From the IMG/VR virus record IMGVR_UViG_3300033388_003266, positions 1 through 40,545 of that record: DNA of 40,545 bases; one strand, given 5' to 3'. The position numbers and the translations under genes are program-made. This DNA is from a virus. Under the pieces are notes generated by a model. That model was given only the letters and a program-made list of their open reading frames with translations. It was not told the DNA's origin and searched no databases. Below are positions 13,712 through 19,513 of the stretch, piece by piece (within the stretch, counting starts at the first letter, position 1; every line of letters begins with the position of its first letter).

Positions 13712-13984
13712 TTAATTTTTCCATAGCTTGCATTTTGGCGATGTTTTTACCCATTGGCCACCGGTTAACGGGAAGTCCCAATGATATATGCTCCCGCTTC
13801 TGAAATGAGCACATCCCTCATAGCAGCTATCGTTTTTATTGATCGGGCAAGGTTTTTTAAACATTGCTATTTTAGCAGACTCGACCCAGCTTTCTGCTTC
13901 TATCCGATCTCGCTCTTTCTTTTCATCAAGCTTTAACTGATCAGCCTTTTTCTTTTCTTTATATTTTCTTATTATGTTTAGCAT
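13712..13984 (-). CDS. Cys-containing hypothetical protein, 90 aa
   Basis: A basic helical N-terminus (IRKYKEKKKADQLKLDEKKERDRIEAE) is followed by a Cys-rich part: PCPIN, SCYEGCAHF and PKCKLW. The last four Cys plus a His could bind zinc or iron-sulfur. The ATG follows a GGGGG tract. It lies 17 bases before erf in the same operon. The family is not recognised. Confidence 0.65.
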   Translation of the reverse strand: MLNIIRKYKEKKKADQLKLDEKKERDRIEAESWVESAKIAMFKKPCPINKNDSCYEGCAHFRSGSIYHWDFPLTGGQWVKTSPKCKLWKN

Positions 13985-13998
13985 GATGCTACCCCCTT

Positions 13999-14193
13999 TT
14001 ACAAATAAACAACAGGCGTTTCAACATCAACCAAAACGCACCCGTCTCTGAATTCTACCGTTGCTGCCACTCGTTTGCCTGCTATCAAAACGCAGGAGTC
14101 GTATTCCTTGATCCTGGCCTCAATCTCTTTTTCCATTTGCTCGTCCATCTTAGTGTAAACGTGGAAAAAATCTGTCTTGAACTGGCCACTCAT
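13999..14193 (-). CDS. Hypothetical protein, 64 aa
   Basis: A 64-residue acidic protein with a helical middle (DEQMEKEIEARIKEYDS) and a beta-rich end (VAATVEFRDGCVLVDVETPVV). The start ATG at 14193 shares bases with the stop of the upstream gene (TGATG) and follows GGGGGATG; a GTG one codon earlier is less likely. No family is recognised. Confidence 0.6.
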   Translation of the reverse strand: MSGQFKTDFFHVYTKMDEQMEKEIEARIKEYDSCVLIAGKRVAATVEFRDGCVLVDVETPVVYL

Positions 14194-14408
14194 CACATCC
14201 CCCTCAAAAATTCAATTATATCACGTTCGTACCTTGGTTTAAGCCTGCCAAATTCCATTCTTGAAACCGGCTGGCCGTTTTTTATGATATCGTCAATGTC
14301 AATCATCGGGTCCAGTTCTTCCTGGTTTCTGGTTCCCGGCTGGGCTGGCTCTGCTATTGTGTACCGTATTACTGTCTGTGGGTCCGTTTTTGGGCTGTAT
14401 TCGCTCAT
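14193..14408 (-). CDS. Hypothetical protein, 71 aa
   Basis: A polar, Pro-rich N-terminus (SPKTDPQTVIRYTIAEPAQPGTR) is followed by an acidic and then basic C-terminal half with MIDIDDIIKNG and RYERDIIEFLRG. The ATG follows AGAGGAAATC. It is one of the short genes near the start of the leftward operon, the position of early regulators in many phages. No DNA-binding motif is clear. Confidence 0.6.
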   Translation of the reverse strand: MSEYSPKTDPQTVIRYTIAEPAQPGTRNQEELDPMIDIDDIIKNGQPVSRMEFGRLKPRYERDIIEFLRGM

Positions 14409-14422
14409 GATTTCCTCTTTGG

Positions 14423-14572
14423 TTAAAGCGACATAAAAAACAGTGCGATCATCAAACTGACAAAAAATAAAATTGCCTTAATTGCCTCAGTTATAGGATT
14501 CAACTTCGACAGCTTCCTATTTGACTGGTTGAATATGGTCTGATTTCTTAATGCTTGGCCTTGATAGTTCAT
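14423..14572 (-). CDS. Small tail-anchored membrane protein, 49 aa
   Basis: A polar 28-residue N-terminus (NYQGQALRNQTIFNQSNRKL) is followed by a C-terminal hydrophobic segment (about 30-49, AIKAILFFVSLMIALFFMSL). The ATG follows AAAAGGAGCC. A C-tail-anchored early phage protein could act on the host membrane, for example in superinfection exclusion, but that is speculation. Confidence 0.55.
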   Translation of the reverse strand: MNYQGQALRNQTIFNQSNRKLSKLNPITEAIKAILFFVSLMIALFFMSL

Positions 14573-14583
14573 GTTGGCTCCTT

Positions 14584-14742
14584 TTAATCGGTTCTTTCTA
14601 TTGATCCCAAATAGGCCTCACACTCAGAAATTGTTTCAAGACGTTTGCCATTGATGGTCACCGTTCCGTCCCCGTTGTTTTTGAAGGAAAGACTTCTATT
14701 TTTGCATGGCTGGATTAAATAATAAATGTATGATTCGCTCAT
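14584..14742 (-). CDS. First gene of the leftward operon, 52-aa protein
   Basis: A 53-codon frame starting MSESYIYYLIQPCKNRS, with a beta-rich middle (SFKNNGDGTVTINGKR) and an acidic helical end (LETISECEAYLGSIE). The ATG follows TTAAGGAGATACC, a strong site. It is the first gene after the leftward promoter and the structured leader. The function is unknown; it is too short and beta-rich for a standard repressor. Confidence 0.6.
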   Translation of the reverse strand: MSESYIYYLIQPCKNRSLSFKNNGDGTVTINGKRLETISECEAYLGSIERTD

Positions 14743-14761
14743 GGTATCTCCTTAATTTAGT

Positions 14762-14804
14762 TTCCCCGGTTACTCCCCCCGAGACAACCCCAGGGGGCCG
14801 GGAA
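14762..14804 (-). promoter_or_regulatory. Structured 5' leader of the leftward operon
   Basis: Nested inverted repeats: TTCCC(C)GG (14762-14769) with CCGGGAA (14798-14804), and inside them CCCCC (14776-14780) with GGGGG (14793-14797). It lies between the leftward promoter and the first start codon, so it folds in the mRNA leader. There is no T tract, so it is not a simple terminator. It shares CCCGGTTACT and GAGACAACC with the hammerhead at 18.2 kb. Confidence 0.5.
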
Positions 14805-14822
14805 TATTATCACACCTGATGG

Positions 14823-14851
14823 AAAGTATCATTGTGGGTTTGGCTTGTCAA
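14823..14851 (-). promoter_or_regulatory. Leftward early promoter
   Basis: The minus strand reads TTGACA (14851-14846), a 17-bp spacer and TACTTT (14828-14823), directly upstream of the structured leader. With the rightward promoter it forms an inverted repeat CTTGTCAA...TTGACAAG in which the two -35 boxes face each other. Confidence 0.55.
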
Positions 14852-14872
14852 GTACAAAATGTATTTTAGTTG

Positions 14873-14901
14873 TTGACAAGCTGTACAACATATGAAACAA
14901 T
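14873..14901 (+). promoter_or_regulatory. Rightward early promoter and possible operator
   Basis: TTGACA (14873-14878) is followed by a 17-bp spacer and AACAAT (14896-14901), a weak -10. The -35 box begins a 16-bp imperfect palindrome TTG-N3-AGCT-N3-CAA (14873-14888), a plausible operator for the Cro-like product of the first gene. Confidence 0.5.
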
Positions 14902-14935
14902 GCGTTAAATCAAACAACAGAAAAGGAGAAACGTT

Positions 14936-15160
14936 TTGGAAAATGGTTACCTTTTAGAAGAAGCACTGGACAACATAGACCTGATGGGTCTTATGCCAAA
15001 ACTTGAAAAGAGGGGATTTAAAGAAGCCAGCGTCAAAAAGGCATTTATAAGGGGGTCAATATCAAAGGACCTGGCCAGCGCACTTGGTGACATAACGTCA
15101 ATTTCTCGTTTGTTCTGGTTGTATCCTGCCCAGTTCCATAAAAATGGTAAGAGGAGATAG
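14936..15160 (+). CDS. Cro-like DNA-binding protein candidate, 74 aa, TTG start
   Basis: The sequence GSISKDLASALGDITSISRLFWLYPAQF (about 43-70) follows the pattern of small phage Cro or HigA-like regulators, where an HTH is followed by a FWL-Y/N-P turn. It is the first gene of the rightward operon, next to divergent promoters with palindromes, the classical place for Cro. The start is TTG (14936) after AAAAGGAG; no ATG exists in the frame at the right distance. No divergent CI-like repressor is seen, so it may simply tune early transcription. Confidence 0.6.
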   Translation: MENGYLLEEALDNIDLMGLMPKLEKRGFKEASVKKAFIRGSISKDLASALGDITSISRLFWLYPAQFHKNGKRR

Positions 15161-15161
15161 T

Positions 15162-15293
15162 ATGGAAAAGATCCACAACACAAACAGCAACACCCAGCAG
15201 GTTAAATCTTACCCGGCAACCGCCCAAAATATCCAGCTTGTATATTGGTTTGGATGGGTAGCTGGGTTGAGACTGGCAGGGATAATCAGATAA
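15162..15293 (+). CDS. Hypothetical protein, 43 aa
   Basis: A 44-codon frame 1 base after the stop of the Cro-like gene, with GAGGAGATAGT as ribosome binding site. The N-terminus is polar and Asn/Gln-rich (NTNSNTQQVKSYP); the C-terminal half is hydrophobic (LVYWFGWVAGLRLAGIIR) and may be an amphipathic or membrane helix. It is supported by spacing and the start site only. Confidence 0.5.
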   Translation: MEKIHNTNSNTQQVKSYPATAQNIQLVYWFGWVAGLRLAGIIR

Positions 15294-15332
15294 CATGCTT
15301 TTAAGTATACAATGAGATAAAGGAGAAAAAGA

Positions 15333-15620
15333 ATGGAATTTGAAAGAAACCCTAACGGATCAAACGAATTATTAAATGGTGAAGGTTTTTACATCAGTTA
15401 CAATCCAGCCCCTTGCGCAGGGCTTAGCTGTTTCGAATCTGACACTGGCGGATCTGAAACCGCACTTGTAATTCCAAATGATCCAGAGACCGAATTCAGA
15501 ATTTTAAATGGTGACTTCAGGAAAGACTACAAATCTCTGGCACCAGACGGAGTCGCAGGTTGTTTGGCTTTTTACGAGAGAATGAAACCCACTCATGATT
15601 CAAGTTGGTCGGGGCAATAA
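15333..15620 (+). CDS. Conserved phage hypothetical protein, 95 aa
   Basis: An acidic 95-residue protein with the pattern GEGFYISYNP near 17-26, which I associate with small phage proteins of unknown role, and an end YERMKPTHDSSWSGQ. The ATG follows AAAGGAG. There are three Cys, but no ribbon spacing. It is an accessory gene of the rightward operon; the function is unknown. Confidence 0.65.
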   Translation: MEFERNPNGSNELLNGEGFYISYNPAPCAGLSCFESDTGGSETALVIPNDPETEFRILNGDFRKDYKSLAPDGVAGCLAFYERMKPTHDSSWSGQ

Positions 15621-15652
15621 CATATACTCTGGAAAAATAAGGATTGATAAAA

Positions 15653-15841
15653 ATGGAAAGAGTATCCCAGGTGGACATAAGGAAAAGCTTAGAAGTAGTT
15701 GATTTATTGACTAAGGCAGGGGCTGGGTTCGTTCCGATCCCTTATTCAAATGATGAAGAGAAGTGCGCCCTGATCACTGTTTTGACTTCCAAGTTAAACG
15801 AAATGATGGAAGATTGCGGCGTATCAACCGACCAAGAATAG
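15653..15841 (+). CDS. Hypothetical protein, 62 aa
   Basis: A short mostly helical protein (SQVDIRKSLEVVDLLTKAGAGFV...ALITVLTSKLNEMMEDC). The ATG at 15653 follows AAGGATTGA, the same start context used by several later genes of this operon; the TTG 9 bases upstream is less likely. No family is recognised. Confidence 0.6.
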   Translation: MERVSQVDIRKSLEVVDLLTKAGAGFVPIPYSNDEEKCALITVLTSKLNEMMEDCGVSTDQE

Positions 15842-15849
15842 GAGGGATC

Positions 15850-16158
15850 ATGGAAGTATACAACGCAAAAGATAGGCTGCCAGAAGACAATACATATGTC
15901 GTGGCTCGATACACTGGTGGTAACTGGAGCGACAGCGACGATCAAAACGGCGTAAATTGGAAGGTGGTTAAATTTGTTCGCGGTCTATCTAAATCAGAAA
16001 GAGATGCGCTACCAGACAGTGACCAAAGGAAACGCGTATACAGTGGCGCAGACGAGGGCGGGAATAACTTTTTACCGTATCAATGGAAAGAATTTGGCCC
16101 AGGTTCGTTTTTTGGACAAGAAGTAGACTATTGGATGATGTTACCTATACGATTATAA
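15850..16158 (+). CDS. DUF551-like protein, 102 aa
   Basis: The pattern KDRLPEDNTYVVARY near the start and GQEVDYWMMLPIRL at the end matches the DUF551 type, small phage and prophage proteins with conserved Trp and Pro, usually in accessory regions. The middle DEGGNNFLPYQWKEFGPGSFFGQ also fits what I know of such proteins. The start is the ATG at 15850 after GGAGGG; the longer frame would run through the previous gene. Its biochemical function is unknown. Confidence 0.7.
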   Translation: MEVYNAKDRLPEDNTYVVARYTGGNWSDSDDQNGVNWKVVKFVRGLSKSERDALPDSDQRKRVYSGADEGGNNFLPYQWKEFGPGSFFGQEVDYWMMLPIRL

Positions 16159-16191
16159 TAACACCATATTGGACATCAGGAGGATTGAAAA
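16159..16191 (+). repeat. Intergenic linker of a repeated family (copy 1)
   Basis: A 33-nt linker starting TAACACCATATTGGACATC and ending AGGATTGAAAA directly before the ATG. Similar linkers (ATA..TTGGAC, then AAGGA(C/T)TGA before the start) lie before the next two genes. Confidence 0.5.
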
Positions 16192-16500
16192 ATGGAAAAA
16201 GTAATATTCGACTACCCGGAAGTACAAGACGTTGATATAGCCTTTGGAATCGGCATTACACCAAAGATATTAAATCAAGCTAAAGAGGCTGGATTTTATG
16301 ACAAACGGACCCCTTACAATGATCTTTTTTCAAAGCTGTTTTTTAGCGGTGGAAAGCTTAATTTCAAAAAGGGACTGAACCCAGATTCTCAGACCAGGGC
16401 AACAAGATATCTAAAGGCCGTCATGGGATCTTTTGAACCCAAACATGAAGAGAAAGAAGCTGTTTGTGCAATGATTCTTTCTGAGTTAGTGGAAATATAA
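16192..16500 (+). CDS. Hypothetical phage protein, 102 aa
   Basis: A mixed alpha/beta protein: YPEVQDVDIAFGIGITP..., then NDLFSKLFFSGGKLNFKKGL, then a helical C-terminus MGSFEPKHEEKEAVCAMILSEL. The last segment is a pattern I have seen in phage accessory proteins, but there is no named function. It starts after AGGAGGATTGA. It is non-essential cargo by context. Confidence 0.65.
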   Translation: MEKVIFDYPEVQDVDIAFGIGITPKILNQAKEAGFYDKRTPYNDLFSKLFFSGGKLNFKKGLNPDSQTRATRYLKAVMGSFEPKHEEKEAVCAMILSELVEI

Positions 16501-16531
16501 CCGCATTTTTTGGACTACAAAGGATTGAATT

Positions 16532-16765
16532 ATGGAAGTTAAGCACGGGAATGGAAAAACAGAATATGGCCCTGGAGTTAGCATTGAGCTTAACGGAGAT
16601 GAAATTGCAACGGCAATAGATGCATATTTAGTTTCTCATAACATTTATGTTTCTGGACCTCGAACTATAAGAGTTGGCGGTAATTTGATTAAAAGGGGTA
16701 GCATCTATGTTGACCCTTCAGGGTTCGTGATTCATAAAGATGAAAAGATATCTGGGCGTGGTTAA
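16532..16765 (+). CDS. Hypothetical protein, 77 aa
   Basis: A beta-rich 77-residue protein: GVSIELNGDEIATAIDAYL, GPRTIRVGG, YVDPSGFVI. The GPRTI...VDPSGFV pattern recurs in phage accessory regions. There are no Cys. The ATG follows AAAGGATTGA. The function is unknown. Confidence 0.65.
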   Translation: MEVKHGNGKTEYGPGVSIELNGDEIATAIDAYLVSHNIYVSGPRTIRVGGNLIKRGSIYVDPSGFVIHKDEKISGRG

Positions 16766-16799
16766 TAACAGAATATTTGGACGTATAAGGACTGAAAAC
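16766..16799 (+). repeat. Intergenic linker of a repeated family (copy 2)
   Basis: A 34-nt linker containing ATAACAGAATATTTGGACG and AAGGACTGA. The core ATAACAGAATAT recurs before the MT-A70 gene (21,854-21,883), and TTGGAC recurs in the two linkers upstream. Confidence 0.5.
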
Positions 16800-17051
16800 A
16801 TGAAACAGGAAATGCTTACACCAGAAGAAATAGAACAGGCTTTCAAGGGCACAAACTTTGGAAGCGCAGCGCCTGAAAATATCATAAAATGGAGCCTGTT
16901 AAAAATAGCCAGTGGGTATCTTACCGGATACACTGCCCAGTGCATACTCCAAGAGCTTGGGTTGTTATCAAAAGCGAAAAGAACGGCACTCACAAAGCGT
17001 GGAAAATCATGCTTGTGGGATTATTTCAAAGCCGGGTACAACCACGAATAA
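16800..17051 (+). CDS. Hypothetical protein, 83 aa
   Basis: A helical protein with LTPEEIEQAFKGTNFG near the start and a central SGYLTGYTAQCILQELGLL followed by LTKRGKSCLWDYF. The latter resembles small phage proteins with a winged-helix-like C-terminal region (GYTAQCILQELGL...LTKRGK), so DNA binding is possible. The start is the ATG at 16800 after AAGGACTGA; the longer frame is a read-through of the linker. Confidence 0.65.
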   Translation: MKQEMLTPEEIEQAFKGTNFGSAAPENIIKWSLLKIASGYLTGYTAQCILQELGLLSKAKRTALTKRGKSCLWDYFKAGYNHE

Positions 17052-17096
17052 CATTTAATTTATTATCAGTAGTTAATTATAAAAAGGAGCAATGAT

Positions 17097-17813
17097 TTGT
17101 GGATATTACCGAAAAACCACCCACTGTATTGTCTATATGCACCGGGTACGGCGGACTCGAGGAAGGCATTGAAAGAGTGCTTGGAAAAATCAACGTCCTC
17201 ACTCATGTGGAGATCGAAGCCTTTGCCATTGCGAACCTGGTTAACAAAATGGAAACAGACCAAATGGCTCCAGTACCTATCTGGACGGATCTTAAAACAT
17301 TCCAGGCAAAGTTCTTTCGAGGTTTCGTTGATATCCTTACTGGCGGCTACCCCTGCCAGCCTTTTTCAGCAGCAGGCTTGCGGAAGGGCCCGGACGACCC
17401 AAGACACCTGTGGCCCTTTATCAAAACAATCATCGGAGACTGCCGACCAAGATGTATTTTTTTCGAAAATGTTGAAGGACATCTCAGTAAAGGGATCACC
17501 GAAGTCCTCGCAGATCTGGAAAAAATGGCGTATGTGTCTAAGTGCGGAGTATTCAGCGCGGCTGAAGTTGGCGCATACCAAGTACGGAAACGAGTCTTTA
17601 TATTGGCCTACTCCAACAGCTTCGATGTACAAAGCCGCTGGGGGATGCTCCCAGGAGTATATCGACAGAAGGAGGGAGTGCGGGAAGAACGATTTGGCAG
17701 AAGCCGCCGTAGATGGAAGGGTAGGGAGTGGTACGCTGAACCCGGATTGGGTAGAATCGCTAATGGGATTACAGACCAGGTGGACCGCCTTAGACTACTC
17801 GGCAATGGAGTAG
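17097..17813 (+). other. Overlapping alternate reading frame across the Dcm-type gene, 238 codons
   Basis: This frame stays open for 238 codons across the same DNA as the methyltransferase gene. Its first half looks like a shadow. The last third is different: KKWRMCLSAEYSARLKLAHTK, YWPTPTAS and TLNPDWVESLMGLQ form a pattern I know from annotated phage methylase-like proteins (WPTPT ... LNPxWVExLMG). The same bases in the main frame encode LAYSNS and EPGLGRIANG...LLGNGVV, also conserved. Either both frames are translated, or one set of database proteins is a frame artefact. I list it as a candidate, not as a certain gene. Confidence 0.35.
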
Positions 17814-17875
17814 TCCCAGAAACAGCGGAAAAGGCATTTAGAACGCTCCATAAACAATTAACTACTGACTTATAA
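17099..17875 (+). CDS. Dcm-type C5-cytosine DNA methyltransferase, 258 aa
   Basis: The catalytic set is complete: motif I SICTGYGGLEEG (12-23), motif IV TGGYPCQPFS with Cys86, ENV (123-125), VGAYQVRKRVFILA containing QxRxR (161-165) and the C-terminal LLGNGVVP. It would methylate cytosine in phage or host DNA. The target-recognition region is short. The start is GTG (17099) after AAGGAG; an ATG seven bases upstream is in another frame. It is the second C5 enzyme in the window, and only weakly similar to the one at 3.9 kb. Confidence 0.9.
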   Translation: MDITEKPPTVLSICTGYGGLEEGIERVLGKINVLTHVEIEAFAIANLVNKMETDQMAPVPIWTDLKTFQAKFFRGFVDILTGGYPCQPFSAAGLRKGPDDPRHLWPFIKTIIGDCRPRCIFFENVEGHLSKGITEVLADLEKMAYVSKCGVFSAAEVGAYQVRKRVFILAYSNSFDVQSRWGMLPGVYRQKEGVREERFGRSRRRWKGREWYAEPGLGRIANGITDQVDRLRLLGNGVVPETAEKAFRTLHKQLTTDL

Positions 17876-17917
17876 TTGGTTGATCTCAACTTTATTTTAT
17901 TTTTCTTTGAGAAGGTG

Positions 17918-17946
17918 TTGACATTCTCTAAGGTCCTTGGTATAAA
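17918..17946 (+). promoter_or_regulatory. Internal sigma70-type promoter of the rightward operon
   Basis: A perfect TTGACA (17918-17923), 17-bp spacer and TATAAA (17941-17946) lie in the 114-bp gap after the methyltransferase gene. It would drive the short basic gene, the hammerhead and the genes beyond. Confidence 0.7.
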
Positions 17947-17989
17947 GAACCATGAGCGGGAAATAAACCACAAAACAAGGAGACGTATC

Positions 17990-18214
17990 ATGTCAAGAAC
18001 AAGCAAAGCGAATAACCCGGTAATGATGGTAGGCGGATCGAGTACTTTTAATCTTCTGGGTATGATCAAGGCAATCTATTCTAAAGCTGTTCCCGGACCC
18101 GCAGTAAACAAAGGGGTTGCAAAACCTTCCTATTCCGGCAGCACGGGTTCTTTCAAACAGAACCAGCGCAGAGAAAGAAAACTGTCCCATTGCAGACGAG
18201 TTAAAAGGGTATAA
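17990..18214 (+). CDS. Basic hypothetical protein, 74 aa
   Basis: A strongly basic, Ser/Gly-rich protein (VKNKGVAKPSYSGSTGSFKQNQ-like composition, ending HCRRVKRV), probably disordered and nucleic-acid binding. The start is the ATG at 17990 after AAGGAGACG, just downstream of a consensus promoter. Its stop codon lies 1 base before the 5' strand of the hammerhead ribozyme, so ribozyme cleavage would set the 3' end of its message. No family is recognised. Confidence 0.65.
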   Translation: MSRTSKANNPVMMVGGSSTFNLLGMIKAIYSKAVPGPAVNKGVAKPSYSGSTGSFKQNQRRERKLSHCRRVKRV

Positions 18215-18215
18215 A

Positions 18216-18269
18216 GTCGAAACACCCTCCGGGGTGTCTGGCCGGGTGGGTCCCGGTTACTGATGAGAC
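18216..18269 (+). ncRNA. Type II hammerhead ribozyme
   Basis: All invariant hammerhead positions are present in the correct order. The stem II 3' strand GTC (18216-18218) is followed by GAA (18219-18221). Stem III is ACACCC/GGGTGT (18222-18227 with 18232-18237) with a TCCG loop. The cleavage-site nucleotide is C18238 (GTC triplet). Stem I is an 8-bp helix 18239-18246/18252-18259 with loop TGGGT. CTGATGA (18260-18266) follows, and the stem II 5' strand GAC (18267-18269) closes on the first GTC. Stem II is the open end, which defines type II. Predicted cleavage is between 18238 and 18239. Hammerheads are known in phages and metagenomes; this one separates two genes of one operon. Confidence 0.88.
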
Positions 18270-18288
18270 AACCAAAAAGGAGAATTTA

Positions 18289-18489
18289 ATGCCACCAGGT
18301 GGAGCAAGGCGAGATAAAAAAGGCAAGCTGCTAACCGTCCCGAAAGGCCTGGGAAAGCCAACCGTAAAAAGGCAATTTGTCATTTTCAAATCCCAGGACG
18401 ATCATATGGACGAAAACGGCTTGAATAAATCGAAATTCGTTCGGGATGCCCTGGCGGATAAAATCGAACAAGAATCAACTGATAGATAA
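18289..18489 (+). CDS. Small basic protein, possible ribbon-helix-helix regulator, 66 aa
   Basis: A basic N-terminus (GGARRDKKGKLLTVPKG) is followed by KRQFVIFKSQDDHMDENGLNKSKFVRDALADKIEQE, which reads as beta-strand, helix, turn, helix and resembles CopG/Arc-type ribbon-helix-helix proteins. The ATG follows AAAGGAG. It is the first gene after the hammerhead, so its message would begin with a ribozyme-made 5'-OH end. The DNA-binding call is tentative. Confidence 0.6.
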   Translation: MPPGGARRDKKGKLLTVPKGLGKPTVKRQFVIFKSQDDHMDENGLNKSKFVRDALADKIEQESTDR

Positions 18490-18506
18490 TATCAAGGAGG
18501 CAATAA

Positions 18507-19193
18507 ATGCTAAACAAACAGGGCCCAGGGAAAATAGACTGGACGGACTGGAGTTTCAACCCCATCACCGGGTGCAAACACGGATGCCCATACTGCTACA
18601 TGCTTCGGATGGAAAAACGCTTTCCTGGGATTATGGAACCTGCATTTAAGCCCGAATACCTTGAACGATTCAAAAGCGTTCGCAAGGTCAAGGCCGGGGA
18701 TAAAATCTTTGTCGGATCTTCTGGTGATATGTGGGGGGATTGGGTTAAGCCATCATGGATAGATGCTGTCTTGGAATGCACAAAAAATAGGCCTGATGTA
18801 ATATTCCAATTCCTTACAAAAAACCCAAAGGAATATAACAACTGGAATCTCAGTAATTATAAAAATTGCTGGTTCGGAACCACCGTTGACGGAACCGACA
18901 GAACAAGGATGAATATTGATATCCTAATATACACAATGAACAATAACTTAACAAAGTTTGTTTCGTTCGAGCCGTTACTTGAAATGCCAAAAATACGCAT
19001 TGCGGATATGAAATTTCTTGACTGGATCATCATAGGCGCAGATTCGACCAAGGGAGCAAAAAAACCACCGATAGGATGGATTCAATACTTGATCGATATG
19101 GCCTATGAAGTGGGTACACCCGTCTGGGTAAAAGACAATTACGGATACCCGGAAGTCATCAAAGAATCATTCAAAGGAGAAACCAATGCCTGA
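18507..19193 (+). CDS. Phage Gp37/Gp68 (DUF5131) radical-SAM-like protein, 228 aa
   Basis: The N-terminus reads WTDWSFNPITGCKHGCPYCY with Cys23, Cys27 and Cys30, a CxxxCxxC iron-sulfur motif typical of radical SAM proteins. Further on are VGSSGDMWGDWV, FQFLTKNPKEY and FVSFEPLLEMP...LDWIIIGADSTKGAK, the order expected for the phage Gp37/Gp68 family. The reaction is not known for the family. The start is the ATG at 18507 after AAGGAGG. It may modify nucleic acid or protein during takeover, which is inference. Confidence 0.85.
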   Translation: MLNKQGPGKIDWTDWSFNPITGCKHGCPYCYMLRMEKRFPGIMEPAFKPEYLERFKSVRKVKAGDKIFVGSSGDMWGDWVKPSWIDAVLECTKNRPDVIFQFLTKNPKEYNNWNLSNYKNCWFGTTVDGTDRTRMNIDILIYTMNNNLTKFVSFEPLLEMPKIRIADMKFLDWIIIGADSTKGAKKPPIGWIQYLIDMAYEVGTPVWVKDNYGYPEVIKESFKGETNA

Positions 19194-19482
19194 AGAAAGA
19201 AGATGTGACTTGTGCAAATATGAGAAGGATGCGCCATGTATCGCCAGAGAATGCAATTCAGTGAATGGCTTGCTGGAATTTGTATCAAAGGGTGCCGAAT
19301 CAGAAAACCGTTCTGCTGATCTTGATTCTAAGCTGACCTTGGACCAGTGGGAAATTTCATGGCTTGATATAGACACACTTGATATTGTCGGTCCTAATGG
19401 GCAACAGTGCCTTCTAACTGGCGGTGATTTTGAATCAATGCTGTCTGCTCTTTGTGGGGCGTTTAGAGAAGGACAGGAATAA
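19186..19482 (+). CDS. Hypothetical protein with N-terminal Cys motif, 98 aa
   Basis: The N-terminus carries CDLCKYEKDAPCIARECN, a four-Cys unit that could bind zinc. The rest is acidic and ends in SMLSALCGAFREGQE. The ATG overlaps the end of the radical-SAM-like gene and follows AAGGAG, so the two are coupled and may act together. No family is recognised. Confidence 0.65.
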   Translation: MPEERRCDLCKYEKDAPCIARECNSVNGLLEFVSKGAESENRSADLDSKLTLDQWEISWLDIDTLDIVGPNGQQCLLTGGDFESMLSALCGAFREGQE

Positions 19483-19513
19483 CCTACTGATGGATCGTAA
19501 TGGGGAGGACAAA

